NCBI RefSeq assembly: GCF_030010375.1 | Contig: NZ_JASCRY010000001.1 | Coordinates: 1,240,001-1,304,000 of the forward strand | Direction: 5' to 3' | Source of the DNA: Flavobacterium yafengii | GTDB lineage: Bacteria > Bacteroidota > Bacteroidia > Flavobacteriales > Flavobacteriaceae | Length of the DNA stretch: 64,000 nucleotides | Shown here: positions 38,079 to 48,552 of the stretch, piece by piece | Layout: the number at the start of each line of letters is the position of its first letter | How positions within the stretch are numbered: the first letter of the stretch is position 1 | Position numbers and translations under genes: made by a program | The notes under the pieces: model-generated | Seen by the model: only the letters and a program-made list of their open reading frames with translations | The model's database searches: none | What the model was told of the DNA's origin: nothing

Positions 38079-39521
38079 TTACATGTTGATTGACCAAATA
38101 GAATATCCATTTGGCGGACATTGAATTTTAACCCATTTATCACCTTGTGTTGTAGGAATCCAAGTTGAATTTCCTGTAAAATCTTTGATTTGTGCATTAG
38201 CCCAATTCGTCTGAATCCATCTTTCTTGCCAAGTTGATGAGTTATTAATGTAAACCACTAAACCGGGATTCCCATTATAACCATTTCTTCTAGCGATGTA
38301 TTCATCAGTATCGGTGTATAAAATAGAAGTAGTTCCCGTTCCTTTATTATTGTGAATCCAAATAAGATTGTCCATTTTTGTTTTATTCAACCATTCCTCA
38401 TAATCCCTGTAAAAAATAGTTGGATATCCTTCGTGCGTTAAAATATAAGCGTATGCTAACTCTTTTTTCCAAATTTCATCGGTGTCATGATTGGAAACGA
38501 AAGTAACCGCTTTATAAGGATTTCTTTTCCACATCATATCATCATTCAAAATATTTAAATTGTTTCCGTCAAATGCATCGTTCATTTTATAATAACAGGC
38601 AAAATCAAAAACAGAACTATTGGCATTATTCGCCCAATCATTCAGTATGTTTACGTTAGAATCCCATAACTCACCAACGGAGAATCCACCAACGTTTGCA
38701 TTCCAATCATTCACAACCCAAGGAGCAAAACCTTTAACGTAATCAAATCTCCATCCGTCAAATTTCATCGTATTTTTATAATATTTACCAACTCCGTCTG
38801 CTCTTTTCCAAAGCCAGTCTTGCACATTTGGTACCACGTGAGCTAAGTCAGGAAAACCGCCAAAAGCCCCTTCATCGTTATTTCCGTATGCATTTTTATA
38901 AAAATCAGCACTGGTTCTTGGGAATTTCCCTGAAGCGACAGCAGTAAAGTTAGTATAGGTTTGTGTTCCTGTAAAAGGATTGTTTTCTAATTGTCCGCCG
39001 CTATTGTGATTTAATACCATATCAGCATATACTTGCATGTTTTCGGCGTGTACTTTTGTTATCAGACTTTCTAATTCTGTGCGGGAGCCAAAACGTGTTT
39101 CTATAGTGCCATTTTGATTGTAATTTCCAAAATCGAAATAATCTGTAGGATCATAACCCATAGAAAAAGGTCCATTTTGCGCTTTTGATACTGGAGGAAG
39201 CCAGATGGAGCCAATACCGGCATTTGACCAAGCAGTTATTTTAGTATTAACAGTATTCCACCACGTTCCACCAGCAGGAACATCCCAATAGAAAGCTTGC
39301 ATCATAACACCACCGCCAGGATTTGCAACATATCTTCCGGTCGTGGAGTTAGTCGATTTCCCGGTACTGAAAGGTTGTCCGTCGTGATGTGTAACATTGA
39401 TTACTTTGAATTGTGAAGCTGCAGCAGCGGAATCTGTTACTAGATCGTCATTCGAATTGCACGAATACAGACCAACTAATAAGGCTGATATTAGATACGC
39501 TTTAAAATTTTGTTTTTTCAT
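38079..39521 (-). CDS. GH13 alpha-amylase lipoprotein, archaeal-like type
   Basis: A 480-residue starch-degrading enzyme with a lipoprotein signal (lipobox VGLYSC, Cys near residue 21), so it is anchored in the outer membrane or periplasmic face. The (beta/alpha)8 barrel motifs are all present. They are ADMVLNH, GWRFDYVKG with the nucleophile Asp near residue 258, GELWD with the acid/base Glu near 283, and FVSNHDTD with the third Asp near 343. Wording such as MMQAFYWDVPAGGTWW, SIWLPPVSKA and FYRDYEEWLNK is strikingly like Thermococcales alpha-amylases (subfamily GH13_7). It stands alone, not in a sus or mal operon. Transfer from archaea is an old possibility, unproven. Confidence 0.9.
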   Translation of the reverse strand: MKKQNFKAYLISALLVGLYSCNSNDDLVTDSAAAASQFKVINVTHHDGQPFSTGKSTNSTTGRYVANPGGGVMMQAFYWDVPAGGTWWNTVNTKITAWSNAGIGSIWLPPVSKAQNGPFSMGYDPTDYFDFGNYNQNGTIETRFGSRTELESLITKVHAENMQVYADMVLNHNSGGQLENNPFTGTQTYTNFTAVASGKFPRTSADFYKNAYGNNDEGAFGGFPDLAHVVPNVQDWLWKRADGVGKYYKNTMKFDGWRFDYVKGFAPWVVNDWNANVGGFSVGELWDSNVNILNDWANNANSSVFDFACYYKMNDAFDGNNLNILNDDMMWKRNPYKAVTFVSNHDTDEIWKKELAYAYILTHEGYPTIFYRDYEEWLNKTKMDNLIWIHNNKGTGTTSILYTDTDEYIARRNGYNGNPGLVVYINNSSTWQERWIQTNWANAQIKDFTGNSTWIPTTQGDKWVKIQCPPNGYSIWSINM

Positions 39522-40202
39522 AAAAGAATAAATTAGGTTAAGTAATAGATTTTGGGGTAATAATTGAAAAACAGAAAGTAATATGATAGCTAGAAATTAA
39601 ATTTTATTTAGTGGTTTTTAAGATTATAAATAAAATCTAATTTTATTAAAATCAAAAAAATAAATTAAATAATTAGTATAAATTTATTTTTATGTTTAAT
39701 ATTTTGATAAAACAGCATTTTTTTTAGCTAATTTATACAAATTCTTACACGAGTAGCATGTGAGTTTTTTTAATACTCAACGAAAACGTTGTAGTGTTTA
39801 CAACTTTTTGAATAGAGTGTTATAAATGAGAATTTTAAAGCCTTTTTTTTTGTTTTTAGGAATGACTTTTTTGTTATAAGTTGATTTAGAATCAATGAAA
39901 TACTAGAAAAAGGAAAAACAGTTCCCTCGAAAAGTATGATGTTTGATAAAGCTAAATAAATTTATTACAGGAATCATTCAATACTGTAGAATAAAGATTT
40001 TAGATTTTTTACTTCTAACCTGCAGTTTCTTTACGATTTAGAAGCGAAACAGGACAATAAATAAATGCGTTTATAATTTTTTGTTAATAGTAGGCAGGAA
40101 ACTTGTATTATGTAATTGAATTGTTATTTTTGTTCGTTTTAAATTTAAAGAATGGTAAGAAATTGTATTATAAATTCAATTCACTTCTTGATTCTTAAAG
40201 TG
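39522..40202. other. Long AT-rich divergent region between amylase and parvulin genes, with inverted repeats
   Basis: No gene is present in about 680 bp. Two overlapping inverted repeats stand out: CAACG-AAAA-CGTTG (39778-39791) and GTTGTA-GTGTT-TACAAC (39788-39804), about 260 bp upstream of the amylase start. They are plausible regulator binding sites for amylase control, but no regulator is encoded nearby. Confidence 0.4.
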
Positions 40203-40210
40203 TATATTTG
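40203..40210 (+). promoter_or_regulatory. Promoter -7 element of the parvulin gene
   Basis: TATATTTG matches TAnnTTTG and would give a leader of about 75 nt. A -33 TTG at proper spacing is not seen. Confidence 0.5.
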
Positions 40211-40293
40211 CCAAAATTATTCTGGCCTTTATAAAATTAGGTTTAAAGACAATTAAATATAAGGATGTTTTAAAATAAATACAAATTATAATA

Positions 40294-41724
40294 ATGCCAA
40301 TAAATAAAATACAAATGAGATCCATCAATAATAGAATTGCACTTACTTTTTTTGTTTTGCTTTTTTCCAGTGTTGTAGCAAGTGCTCAAGAAATTATTAA
40401 GGATAGTGTCATTACTCCGGTTAAGAAAATCCAATCTACCGGGAAACAAAAAATTGACGGTGTAATTGCCACTGTAGGGGATTATATCATACTTGATTCA
40501 GATATCGACAAGTCGTATCTTGAAATTTCGACTCAAGGTGGATCTGTAAAAGACATTACAAGATGTCAAATGTTAGGGAAATTATTGGAAGATAAATTAT
40601 ATGCTCATCAAGCTATTCAAGATAGTATCGTAGTGACAGATGCTGAAGTCAAAGGCATGATGGAAGATCGTTTGAACTATATGGTAGAACAAATTGGGTC
40701 TTTAGAGAAAGTGGTGAAATACTACAAAAAAGATTCTGAAGAAGAATTTAGAACTTATTTTTCTGATATTTTGAAAGAAGGGAAATTGAGTACAGAAATG
40801 CGAAATAAAATTATCGAAGATGTAGAAATTACTCCTGAAGAAGTTCGTAATTATTTCAAAACAATACCTATTGCTGATCTTCCTTTTTTTGGTGTAGAAT
40901 TAGAAGTAGCGCAAATTGTAGTTACTCCTAAAGTTTCTGATGCTGATAAACAAAAAGTAATTGATAAGCTGAATGGTTTTAAAAAGGAAATAGAAGAAGG
41001 TTCCAGCTTTTCTACTAAAGCGGTTTTGTATTCTCAGGATCCCGGATCAAGATCGAATGGCGGATTTTATAAAATGAATCGTAAAACACCATTTGTAAAA
41101 GAGTTTAAAGATATTGCTTTTAGTCTTGCTGAAGGAGAAATTTCTGCTCCATTTCAAACAGATTTTGGGTATCATATTATTTATGTAGAAAAAATCAAAG
41201 GACAAGAAATAGAATTGCGTCACATATTATTGACACCAACAGTAACTGAAGAGGCTTTGAACGAAGCGAAAGAAAAAATTACTTTGATTAAAAAAAGAAT
41301 CGAAGATAAAGAAATCACTTTTGCAGATGCCGCCAGAACATTATCTGATGAGAAAGAAACAAGAGCCAATGGCGGTGCTTTAATAAATCCAAAAACACAA
41401 GATACTCGGTTTGAGTTGACAAAATTGGATCCTGCTTTTTATAGTCAAGTTTCTAATTTAAAAGAAGGTGAAGTTTCGGCTCCATTATTAGAACAAGGAG
41501 AAGAGGGAAAGAAAACATTCAAACTGATTACTGTTACGAATAGAATAGATGAACATGCAGCAGATTATGCTAAAGATTACATCAAAATAAAAGACTTGGC
41601 TTTAAAAAGCAAACAAATTACTGCTATTGGAAAATGGTTTAATGAAAAGATTAAAGAAACATACATCAAAATTATTGGAGAATACAGAGATTGTGATTTT
41701 ACAAACAATTGGCTTAAAAAATAG
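40294..41724 (+). CDS. SurA/PpiC-type periplasmic peptidyl-prolyl isomerase
   Basis: A 476-residue exported chaperone. The signal peptide ends at SVVASAQ; the start could also be the Met at codon 8 (40315), which gives a more compact signal. An N-terminal SurA-like helical region (about 50-190) is followed by two parvulin domains. The first is at about 203-305 (VAQIVVTPK, then SNGGFYKMNRK, then FGYHIIYVEKI). The second is at about 308-415 (ELRHILLTPT, then ANGGALINP). It isomerises proline bonds and helps outer-membrane proteins fold, fitting a genome rich in SusC barrels. A terminator separates it from the MoxR gene. Confidence 0.88.
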   Translation: MPINKIQMRSINNRIALTFFVLLFSSVVASAQEIIKDSVITPVKKIQSTGKQKIDGVIATVGDYIILDSDIDKSYLEISTQGGSVKDITRCQMLGKLLEDKLYAHQAIQDSIVVTDAEVKGMMEDRLNYMVEQIGSLEKVVKYYKKDSEEEFRTYFSDILKEGKLSTEMRNKIIEDVEITPEEVRNYFKTIPIADLPFFGVELEVAQIVVTPKVSDADKQKVIDKLNGFKKEIEEGSSFSTKAVLYSQDPGSRSNGGFYKMNRKTPFVKEFKDIAFSLAEGEISAPFQTDFGYHIIYVEKIKGQEIELRHILLTPTVTEEALNEAKEKITLIKKRIEDKEITFADAARTLSDEKETRANGGALINPKTQDTRFELTKLDPAFYSQVSNLKEGEVSAPLLEQGEEGKKTFKLITVTNRIDEHAADYAKDYIKIKDLALKSKQITAIGKWFNEKIKETYIKIIGEYRDCDFTNNWLKK

Positions 41725-41781
41725 TCTCCTTTTTCATTTATCAGATTAGAATTAGGAATAAAAATTTTTCAATAAATAAAT

Positions 41782-41828
41782 AAAAAGAGTTAGTTTTATG
41801 ATTTCATAATGCTAACTCTTTTTAATTT
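41782..41828 (+). terminator. Terminator after the parvulin gene
   Basis: AAAAAGAGTTAG (41782-41793) pairs with CTAACTCTTTTT (41812-41823), with an inner TTATG/CATAA stem. The MoxR start codon lies only 19 bp after it, so some read-through may feed that gene. Confidence 0.9.
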
Positions 41829-41842
41829 TAAATACTTAATAC

Positions 41843-42796
41843 ATGTCAGACGTAGCAGCAATACATAACTTGGTTCAAAAAAGGAATGAGCTAAAAGCGG
41901 AGATAGCAAAAATCATTGTAGGTCAAAATGATGTAGTAGATCAAATTTTGCTTTGTATATTTTCTGGAGGTCATGCATTATTGGTTGGAGTTCCAGGATT
42001 AGCCAAAACATTGATGGTAAATACCCTGGCACAAGCATTAGGACTTGATTTCAAAAGAATTCAATTCACGCCAGATTTAATGCCTTCTGATATCCTTGGA
42101 AGTGAAATATTAGATGAAAACCGTCAATTTAAATTTATAAAAGGTCCTGTTTTTTCGAATATTATTCTGGCTGACGAAATCAACAGAACACCACCTAAAA
42201 CACAGGCTGCTTTGCTGGAAGCCATGCAGGAACGTTCCGTTACTATCGCCGGTGAAAACTACAAACTAGACTTGCCTTATTTTGTTTTAGCAACTCAAAA
42301 TCCTATTGAGCAGGAAGGGACTTATCCTTTGCCGGAAGCACAATTAGACCGATTCATGTTTGCTATAAAACTAGAGTATCCTTCTTTTTTAGAAGAAGTT
42401 CAAGTGGTGAAACAAACTACTTCTGATATAAAAAACACTATAAATCCATTGTTTACTGCTCAAGAAATAATTGATTTTCAGCAGTTAATCCGTAGAATAC
42501 CTGTCGCCGATAATGTAATTGAGTATGCAGTGACCTTAGTTAGTAAAACAAGGCCCGATAATCCGATGTCTAATGAGTTTGTGAAAAATTATTTAGATTG
42601 GGGCGCTGGACCAAGAGCTTCTCAAAATTTGATTTTGGCTGCCAAAGCGAATGCTGCTTTTAATGGGAAATTCTCTCCGGATATTGAAGATGTAAAAGCG
42701 GTGGCTACTGGAATTTTACGTCATAGAATTATCAAAAATTATAAAGCTGATGCCGAAGGAATTACCGAAGAAGCTATTATTCAGAAGCTGATGTAA
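41843..42796 (+). CDS. MoxR-family AAA+ ATPase
   Basis: A 317-residue AAA+ protein. Walker A is GVPGLAKT (residues 49-56), Walker B is IILADEINR near 113-121, sensor 1 is LATQNPIEQEG near 150-160, and the C-terminal AAA lid follows (DWGAGPRASQNLILAAKA). MoxR proteins act as chaperones for metal-centre or complex assembly, usually with a DUF58/VWA partner. No such partner follows here, since a terminator and an aconitase gene come next, so this looks like a stand-alone member. No promoter separate from the preceding gene was found. Confidence 0.93.
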   Translation: MSDVAAIHNLVQKRNELKAEIAKIIVGQNDVVDQILLCIFSGGHALLVGVPGLAKTLMVNTLAQALGLDFKRIQFTPDLMPSDILGSEILDENRQFKFIKGPVFSNIILADEINRTPPKTQAALLEAMQERSVTIAGENYKLDLPYFVLATQNPIEQEGTYPLPEAQLDRFMFAIKLEYPSFLEEVQVVKQTTSDIKNTINPLFTAQEIIDFQQLIRRIPVADNVIEYAVTLVSKTRPDNPMSNEFVKNYLDWGAGPRASQNLILAAKANAAFNGKFSPDIEDVKAVATGILRHRIIKNYKADAEGITEEAIIQKLM

Positions 42797-42814
42797 TAAT
42801 TTTAATATTGAGAA

Positions 42815-42855
42815 AAAAGCCAAACAAATTTCTAAAATCTGTTTGGCTTTTTTTG
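42815..42855 (+). terminator. Terminator after the MoxR gene
   Basis: AAAAGCCAAAC (42815-42825) pairs with GTTTGGCTTTT (42841-42851), followed by T residues. Confidence 0.9.
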
Positions 42856-43192
42856 TTATCACTTAATAGGCTAATTTGACCAAAAAGAGCTTTAAAAATA
42901 CAACTACAACGTTGTAAATGGTAATTTAGAAAGGTTCTTAGCTGAAAGTAGTGTAAAATCTCACTCTCTAAGTATCGTTAAATTTCAACTTTCTCAAAGA
43001 AAAGATTTTAAATTATTAATAATTCATTATTTTAATTTAAAATTGAACTTTTGACAATAAAAAGCAGTGAAACTCTTTATTTTGTAATAATAATTTTTGA
43101 AAAAGCTACATCTATTATATTTTTTTTAATTCTCGGCTTTAATTCCTAAATTTGCGTACAAAAAATAAAAATACCAAGAAAAGACTTCTATT
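42856..43192. other. Upstream region of acnB with a 12-bp palindrome and a -7 element
   Basis: There is no gene here. TACAACGTTGTA (42905-42916) is a perfect palindrome that could be an operator. TAAATTTG (43147-43154) is a full -7 match 38 bp before acnB. The rest is AT-rich without supported features. Confidence 0.5.
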
Positions 43193-45964
43193 ATGAACAC
43201 TTATAAGGATTATATTCAAGAGATTGAAGAGCGAAAAGGCCAAGGGCTTAACCCTAAACCAATTGATGGTGCTGAATTATTAAGCGAAATCATTGCACAA
43301 ATTAAAGATTTAAATAACGAGTACAGAGCAGATTCTCTTAACTTCTTTATTTATAATGTTGTGCCTGGAACTACTCCTGCGGCTAATGTAAAAGCTGATT
43401 TTTTAAAAGAAATCATTCTAGGTCAATCAGTAGTTGCTGAAATCACGCCTGCTTTTGCTTTAGAGTTATTATCACACATGAAAGGTGGGACTTCTATCAA
43501 GGTTTTACTTGATTTAGCTTTAGGTAATGATGTTGCTATTGCAAAAGACGCTGCAACCGTTTTAAAGACACAAGTTTTTCTTTATGAGGCTGATACAGAT
43601 CGTTTAGAAGTAGCTTTCAAAAGCGGTAACGGAATAGCAAAAGAAATTTTGGAGAGTTACGCTAAGGCTGAGTTCTTTACTAAATTACCTGAAATTGCAG
43701 AAGAAATTAAGGTAGTTACTTTTATTGCTGGTGAAGGAGATATTTCAACTGATTTACTTTCTCCAGGAAACCAAGCGCACTCCCGTTCGGATCGTGAACT
43801 TCATGGTAAATGTTTAATTTCTCCTGAGGCACAAGCTGAAATTAAAGCATTAGCAACAGCGAATCCTGATAAGAGCGTGATGTTAATCGCTGAAAAAGGT
43901 ACTATGGGTGTGGGATCTTCAAGAATGTCAGGTGTAAACAACGTGGCGCTTTGGAGTGGAAAACAAGCAAGTCCATATGTTCCATTTATTAATATTGCTC
44001 CAATCGTTGCGGGAACAAACGGTATTTCTCCGATTTTCCTAACAACTGTTGATGTTACTGGTGGTATTGGTCTTGACCTTAAAAACTGGGTAAAAAAATT
44101 AGATGAAAATGGTAACGTTCTTCGTAATGAAAGCGGTGATCCTATTCTTGAGGAAGTTTATTCTGTTGCTACTGGTACTGTTCTTACAATCAACACAAAA
44201 ACAAAGAAACTTTATAGTGGAGATAAAGAATTGATTGATATTTCTAAGGCATTCACACCTCAGAAAATTGAATTTATAAAAGCTGGTGGGTCTTATGCTA
44301 TTGTATTTGGAAAAAAACTTCAAACATTTGCATCAAAGACTCTTGGTATTGATATTGTACCTGTATATGCTCCGTCAAAAGAGGTTTCTGTTGAAGGACA
44401 AGGTCTTACAGCTGTAGAAAAAATATTTAATAAAAACGCAGTTGGTTCAACTCCGGGTAAAGTTTTACACGCTGGTTCAGATGTTCGTGTTACCGTAAAT
44501 ATTGTTGGTTCGCAAGATACAACTGGTTTGATGACTTCTCAGGAATTAGAGTCTATGGCTGCTACTGTGATTTCTCCAATTGTTGACGGTGCTTACCAAT
44601 CAGGTTGTCACACTGCTTCAGTTTGGGATAATAAATCTAAGGCAAATATTCCGAGATTGATGAAATTCATGAACGACTTCGGTTTGATCACAGCTCGTGA
44701 CCCAAAAGGCGTTTATCATGCAATGACTGATGTAATTCACAAAGTGCTTAACGATATTACTGTAAACGAATGGGCTATCATCATTGGTGGTGACTCTCAT
44801 ACAAGAATGTCTAAAGGTGTTGCTTTTGGTGCAGACTCAGGAACAGTTGCTCTTGCACTTGCTACTGGTGAAGCTTCAATGCCAATTCCAGAATCTGTGA
44901 AAGTAACCTTCAAAGGAGATATGAAAGGGTACATGGATTTCCGTGATGTGGTGCATGCTACGCAATCTCAGATGCTTAAAACATTTGGTGGAGAGAATGT
45001 ATTCCAAGGAAGAATTATTGAGGTTCACTTAGGAACTCTTAATGCGGATCAAGCCTTTACGTTTACCGACTGGACTGCAGAAATGAAAGCAAAAGCTTCC
45101 ATCTGTATTTCTGAGGATTATACCCTGATTGAATCTTTAGAGATTGCAAAAGGTAGAATTCAGATCATGATCGACAAGGGAATGGATAATAAGAATCAAG
45201 TTCTTAAAGGATTGATTGCTATTGCTGATAAAAGAATTGCTGAGATTATATCAGGCGAGAAACCAGCGCTAAGACCAGATGCAAATGCTAAGTATTACGC
45301 TGAAGTTGTTGTAGATCTTGATCAAATTGCTGAGCCAATGATAGCAGATCCAGATGTTAATAATGCTGATGTTTCTAAAAGATATACGCACGACACTATT
45401 CGACCTCTATCTTTCTATGGAGGAGTTAAAAAAGTGGATCTTGGATTTATTGGTTCTTGTATGGTTCACAAAGGAGATATGAAAATCCTTGCTCAAATGC
45501 TTAAAAATATTGATGAGCAAGAAGGTAAAGTAGAGTTCAAAGCGCCACTAGTTGTAGCTCCTCCTACTTATAATATTGTTGATGAATTAAAAGCAGAAGG
45601 TGACTGGGAAATTTTACAAAAATACTCTGGTTTCGAATTTGACGATAATGTTCCTAAAGCTTCGGCGCGTACAGCATACGAAAATATGTTATATCTAGAA
45701 CGTCCGGGTTGTAACCTTTGTATGGGTAACCAGGAAAAAGCAGCTAAAGGAGATACTGTGATGGCAACATCTACTCGTCTTTTCCAAGGAAGAGTTGTAG
45801 AAGATACTGAAGGTAAAAAAGGAGAATCTTTGCTTTCCTCTACACCGGTTGTGGTTTTATCTACAATTCTTGGTAGAACTCCAACAATAGAAGAATATAA
45901 AACGGCAGTGGAAGGTATCAATCTAACTAAGTTTGCGCCTTCTCATAAGTTATTAGTTAAATAA
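43193..45964 (+). CDS. acnB: Aconitate hydratase B / 2-methylisocitrate dehydratase
   Basis: A 923-residue AcnB-type aconitase interconverting citrate and isocitrate in the TCA cycle and able in other bacteria to act on 2-methylisocitrate. The N-terminal HEAT-like domain 5 (about 1-160) distinguishes it from AcnA. Iron-sulfur cluster ligands are in GSCMVHKGDMK and in CNLCMGNQ near residues 845-852. DSHTRMSKGV and CHTASVWDNK belong to the active site. Its length slightly exceeds the enterobacterial protein. It precedes a second aconitase of another class but is separated by a strong terminator, so the two are controlled independently. Confidence 0.97.
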   Translation: MNTYKDYIQEIEERKGQGLNPKPIDGAELLSEIIAQIKDLNNEYRADSLNFFIYNVVPGTTPAANVKADFLKEIILGQSVVAEITPAFALELLSHMKGGTSIKVLLDLALGNDVAIAKDAATVLKTQVFLYEADTDRLEVAFKSGNGIAKEILESYAKAEFFTKLPEIAEEIKVVTFIAGEGDISTDLLSPGNQAHSRSDRELHGKCLISPEAQAEIKALATANPDKSVMLIAEKGTMGVGSSRMSGVNNVALWSGKQASPYVPFINIAPIVAGTNGISPIFLTTVDVTGGIGLDLKNWVKKLDENGNVLRNESGDPILEEVYSVATGTVLTINTKTKKLYSGDKELIDISKAFTPQKIEFIKAGGSYAIVFGKKLQTFASKTLGIDIVPVYAPSKEVSVEGQGLTAVEKIFNKNAVGSTPGKVLHAGSDVRVTVNIVGSQDTTGLMTSQELESMAATVISPIVDGAYQSGCHTASVWDNKSKANIPRLMKFMNDFGLITARDPKGVYHAMTDVIHKVLNDITVNEWAIIIGGDSHTRMSKGVAFGADSGTVALALATGEASMPIPESVKVTFKGDMKGYMDFRDVVHATQSQMLKTFGGENVFQGRIIEVHLGTLNADQAFTFTDWTAEMKAKASICISEDYTLIESLEIAKGRIQIMIDKGMDNKNQVLKGLIAIADKRIAEIISGEKPALRPDANAKYYAEVVVDLDQIAEPMIADPDVNNADVSKRYTHDTIRPLSFYGGVKKVDLGFIGSCMVHKGDMKILAQMLKNIDEQEGKVEFKAPLVVAPPTYNIVDELKAEGDWEILQKYSGFEFDDNVPKASARTAYENMLYLERPGCNLCMGNQEKAAKGDTVMATSTRLFQGRVVEDTEGKKGESLLSSTPVVVLSTILGRTPTIEEYKTAVEGINLTKFAPSHKLLVK

Positions 45965-45990
45965 TTCATATAATTAGTTAATTATAATTT

Positions 45991-46025
45991 AAAAGCCTGA
46001 GTCTAATGACTCAGGCTTTTTTTGT
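45991..46025 (+). terminator. Terminator after acnB
   Basis: AAAAGCCTGAGTC (45991-46003) pairs perfectly with GACTCAGGCTTTT (46008-46020) around a TAAT loop, followed by T residues. Confidence 0.95.
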
Positions 46026-46086
46026 ACTCTATTTTTTTGTATCTTGTATGTTTAAAATAGAATAGTAACAATTATATATAAATCTT

Positions 46087-48354
46087 ATGGCTTTTGATAT
46101 TGAAATGATTGAAAAAGTGTACGCAAATATGACATCCCGTGTTGATAAAGCACGTGAGATAGTTGGTCGTCCACTTAGTTTAACAGAGAAAATTTTGTAC
46201 AACCACCTTTGGGATGGAACTCCATCTGTCGCTTTTACAAGAGGTGCTGATTATGTTGATTTTGCTCCAGACAGAGTTGCTTGTCAAGATGCAACGGCTC
46301 AAATGGCATTGTTGCAATTCATGCATGCGGGTAAATCTAAGGTAGCTGTTCCTACAACAGTACACTGTGATCACTTGATTCAAGCTAAAGTTGATGCTGT
46401 AACTGATTTGGCCAGAGCAAAAACACAAAGTAATGAAGTATTTGAATTTCTTTCTTCAGTATCTAATAAATACGGAATTGGTTTCTGGAAACCAGGAGCA
46501 GGGATTATTCACCAAGTAGTTTTGGAAAACTATGCATTCCCAGGTGGAATGATGATTGGGACCGATTCTCACACTGTAAATGCAGGTGGTTTAGGAATGG
46601 TAGCAATTGGTGTTGGTGGTGCAGATGCGGTTGATGTTATGTCAGGAATGGCTTGGGAATTAAAATTTCCTAAATTAATTGGAGTAAAATTAACTGGAAA
46701 ACTCTCGGGTTGGACAGCTCCAAAAGATGTTATTCTTAAAGTAGCTGGAATTCTTACTGTAAAAGGTGGAACTGGTGCTATTGTTGAATATTTTGGTGAA
46801 GGTGCAACTTCTATGTCTTGTACTGGAAAAGGAACGATCTGTAATATGGGTGCCGAAATTGGTGCTACTACTTCTACATTTGGGTATGATGCTTCAATGG
46901 GACGTTATTTACGTTCTACAAATAGAGCTGATGTTGCTGATGCAGCTGATAAAATTGCTCCTTACTTAACAGGTGATGCTGAAGTTTATACTAATCCAGA
47001 ATTGTATTTTGACCAAGTAATCGAAATCAACTTAGACGAATTAGAGCCACATTTAAATGGACCTTATACTCCAGATTTAGCGACTCCAATTTCTAAAATG
47101 AAAGAGGAAGCAATCAAAAATAACTGGCCTTTGAAAATTGAAGTTGGTTTGATTGGTTCTTGTACGAACTCTTCTTATGAAGATATCGCTCGTGCAGCTT
47201 CAATAGCCAAACAAGTCACCGATAAAAAATTAAAATTAAAATCAAAATTCACGATCACTCCAGGTTCTGAGGTGGTTCGTTATACAATCGAGCGTGACGG
47301 TTTTATTGATACTTTCGATAAGATTGGTGCGACGGTATTTGCAAATGCGTGCGGACCATGTATCGGTATGTGGGATAGAGAAGGGGCTGATAAAGAAGAA
47401 CGTAATACTATCGTTCACTCTTTCAACCGTAACTTTTCTAAACGTGCAGATGGAAACCCAAACACATTGGCTTTCGTGGGTTCACCTGAATTGGTGACCG
47501 CTATGGCCATTGCAGGTGATTTAGGTTTCAATCCATTGACTGATACCTTGATCAACGAAGATGGTGAAGAAGTGATGTTAGAGGCGCCAACAGGCGACGA
47601 ATTGCCGAAAAACGGATTTGATGCTGAAGACCCAGGTTTTCAAGCACCAGCCCAAGATGGTTCAGGTGTTCAAATCGCAGTTAGCGAAACTTCAGAAAGA
47701 TTACAATTATTAGCTCCGTTCTTACCTTGGGATGGAAAAAACATCACAGGCGCTAAATTGCTTATCAAAGCTTTCGGAAAATGTACTACAGATCACATCT
47801 CTATGGCTGGACCATGGTTGCGTTTCCGTGGACATTTAGATAATATTTCTAATAATATGTTGATTGGTGCTATCAATGCATTCAACCAAAAACCAAATAC
47901 AGTTAAAAATCAGTTGACGGGTACTTACGATGCAGTTCCTGCTGTAGCGCGTGCTTACAAAGCAGCTGGTGTTCCTTCAATTGTGGTGGGAGATCATAAC
48001 TATGGAGAAGGATCTTCTCGTGAGCATGCCGCTATGGAACCTCGTTTCTTAGGTGTAAAAGCAGTATTGGTAAAATCATTTGCTCGTATCCACGAAACAA
48101 ACCTTAAAAAACAAGGTCTTTTAGGATTGACATTTGCTGCTGAAGCTGATTATGACAAAATCCAGGAAGATGATACTATCAACTTCACAGATTTAGTTGA
48201 TTTTGCTCCAGGAAAACCATTAACGTTAGAATTCGTTCATGCCGATGGAACCAAAGATATCATCTTGGCAAACCATACCTATAACGAAGGACAAATTGGT
48301 TGGTTCGTTGCCGGTTCAGCATTAAACTTGATTGCTGCTGCTGGAAAAGCATAA
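46087..48354 (+). CDS. Aconitate hydratase, mitochondrial type
   Basis: A 755-residue aconitase of the mitochondrial (ACO2-like) class. It starts [15 protein letters not shown], and has [38 protein letters not shown] (first cluster cysteine) and [13 protein letters not shown] (two further cysteines). The swivel-domain motif [19 protein letters not shown] is near residues 635-655. It catalyses the same TCA step as AcnB, but the class uses a different domain order. In other bacteria such pairs divide work between growth and oxidative or iron stress. No classical promoter is obvious in the 60-bp gap after the acnB terminator. Confidence 0.96.
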   Translation: MAFDIEMIEKVYANMTSRVDKAREIVGRPLSLTEKILYNHLWDGTPSVAFTRGADYVDFAPDRVACQDATAQMALLQFMHAGKSKVAVPTTVHCDHLIQAKVDAVTDLARAKTQSNEVFEFLSSVSNKYGIGFWKPGAGIIHQVVLENYAFPGGMMIGTDSHTVNAGGLGMVAIGVGGADAVDVMSGMAWELKFPKLIGVKLTGKLSGWTAPKDVILKVAGILTVKGGTGAIVEYFGEGATSMSCTGKGTICNMGAEIGATTSTFGYDASMGRYLRSTNRADVADAADKIAPYLTGDAEVYTNPELYFDQVIEINLDELEPHLNGPYTPDLATPISKMKEEAIKNNWPLKIEVGLIGSCTNSSYEDIARAASIAKQVTDKKLKLKSKFTITPGSEVVRYTIERDGFIDTFDKIGATVFANACGPCIGMWDREGADKEERNTIVHSFNRNFSKRADGNPNTLAFVGSPELVTAMAIAGDLGFNPLTDTLINEDGEEVMLEAPTGDELPKNGFDAEDPGFQAPAQDGSGVQIAVSETSERLQLLAPFLPWDGKNITGAKLLIKAFGKCTTDHISMAGPWLRFRGHLDNISNNMLIGAINAFNQKPNTVKNQLTGTYDAVPAVARAYKAAGVPSIVVGDHNYGEGSSREHAAMEPRFLGVKAVLVKSFARIHETNLKKQGLLGLTFAAEADYDKIQEDDTINFTDLVDFAPGKPLTLEFVHADGTKDIILANHTYNEGQIGWFVAGSALNLIAAAGKA

Positions 48355-48375
48355 GCATTTAAATAATTTTATTTC

Positions 48376-48408
48376 AAAACTCCCAAAGAAACTTGGGAGT
48401 TTTTTTTG
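48376..48408 (+). terminator. Terminator after the second aconitase
   Basis: AAAACTCCCAA (48376-48386) pairs with TTGGGAGTTTT (48393-48403), followed by T residues. Confidence 0.93.
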
Positions 48409-48552
48409 TTTTATGGGTTTTTAAGAACAACAATATTTGTCTTCTCAGGATATGTTAAATTAAGTTAAAGTATTGGTAATCAATAAATTAATAACAATGT
48501 AAATTATCTTATTTTGTATCTTTAGTTACTATTAATCTTAAATCCAATTGCA

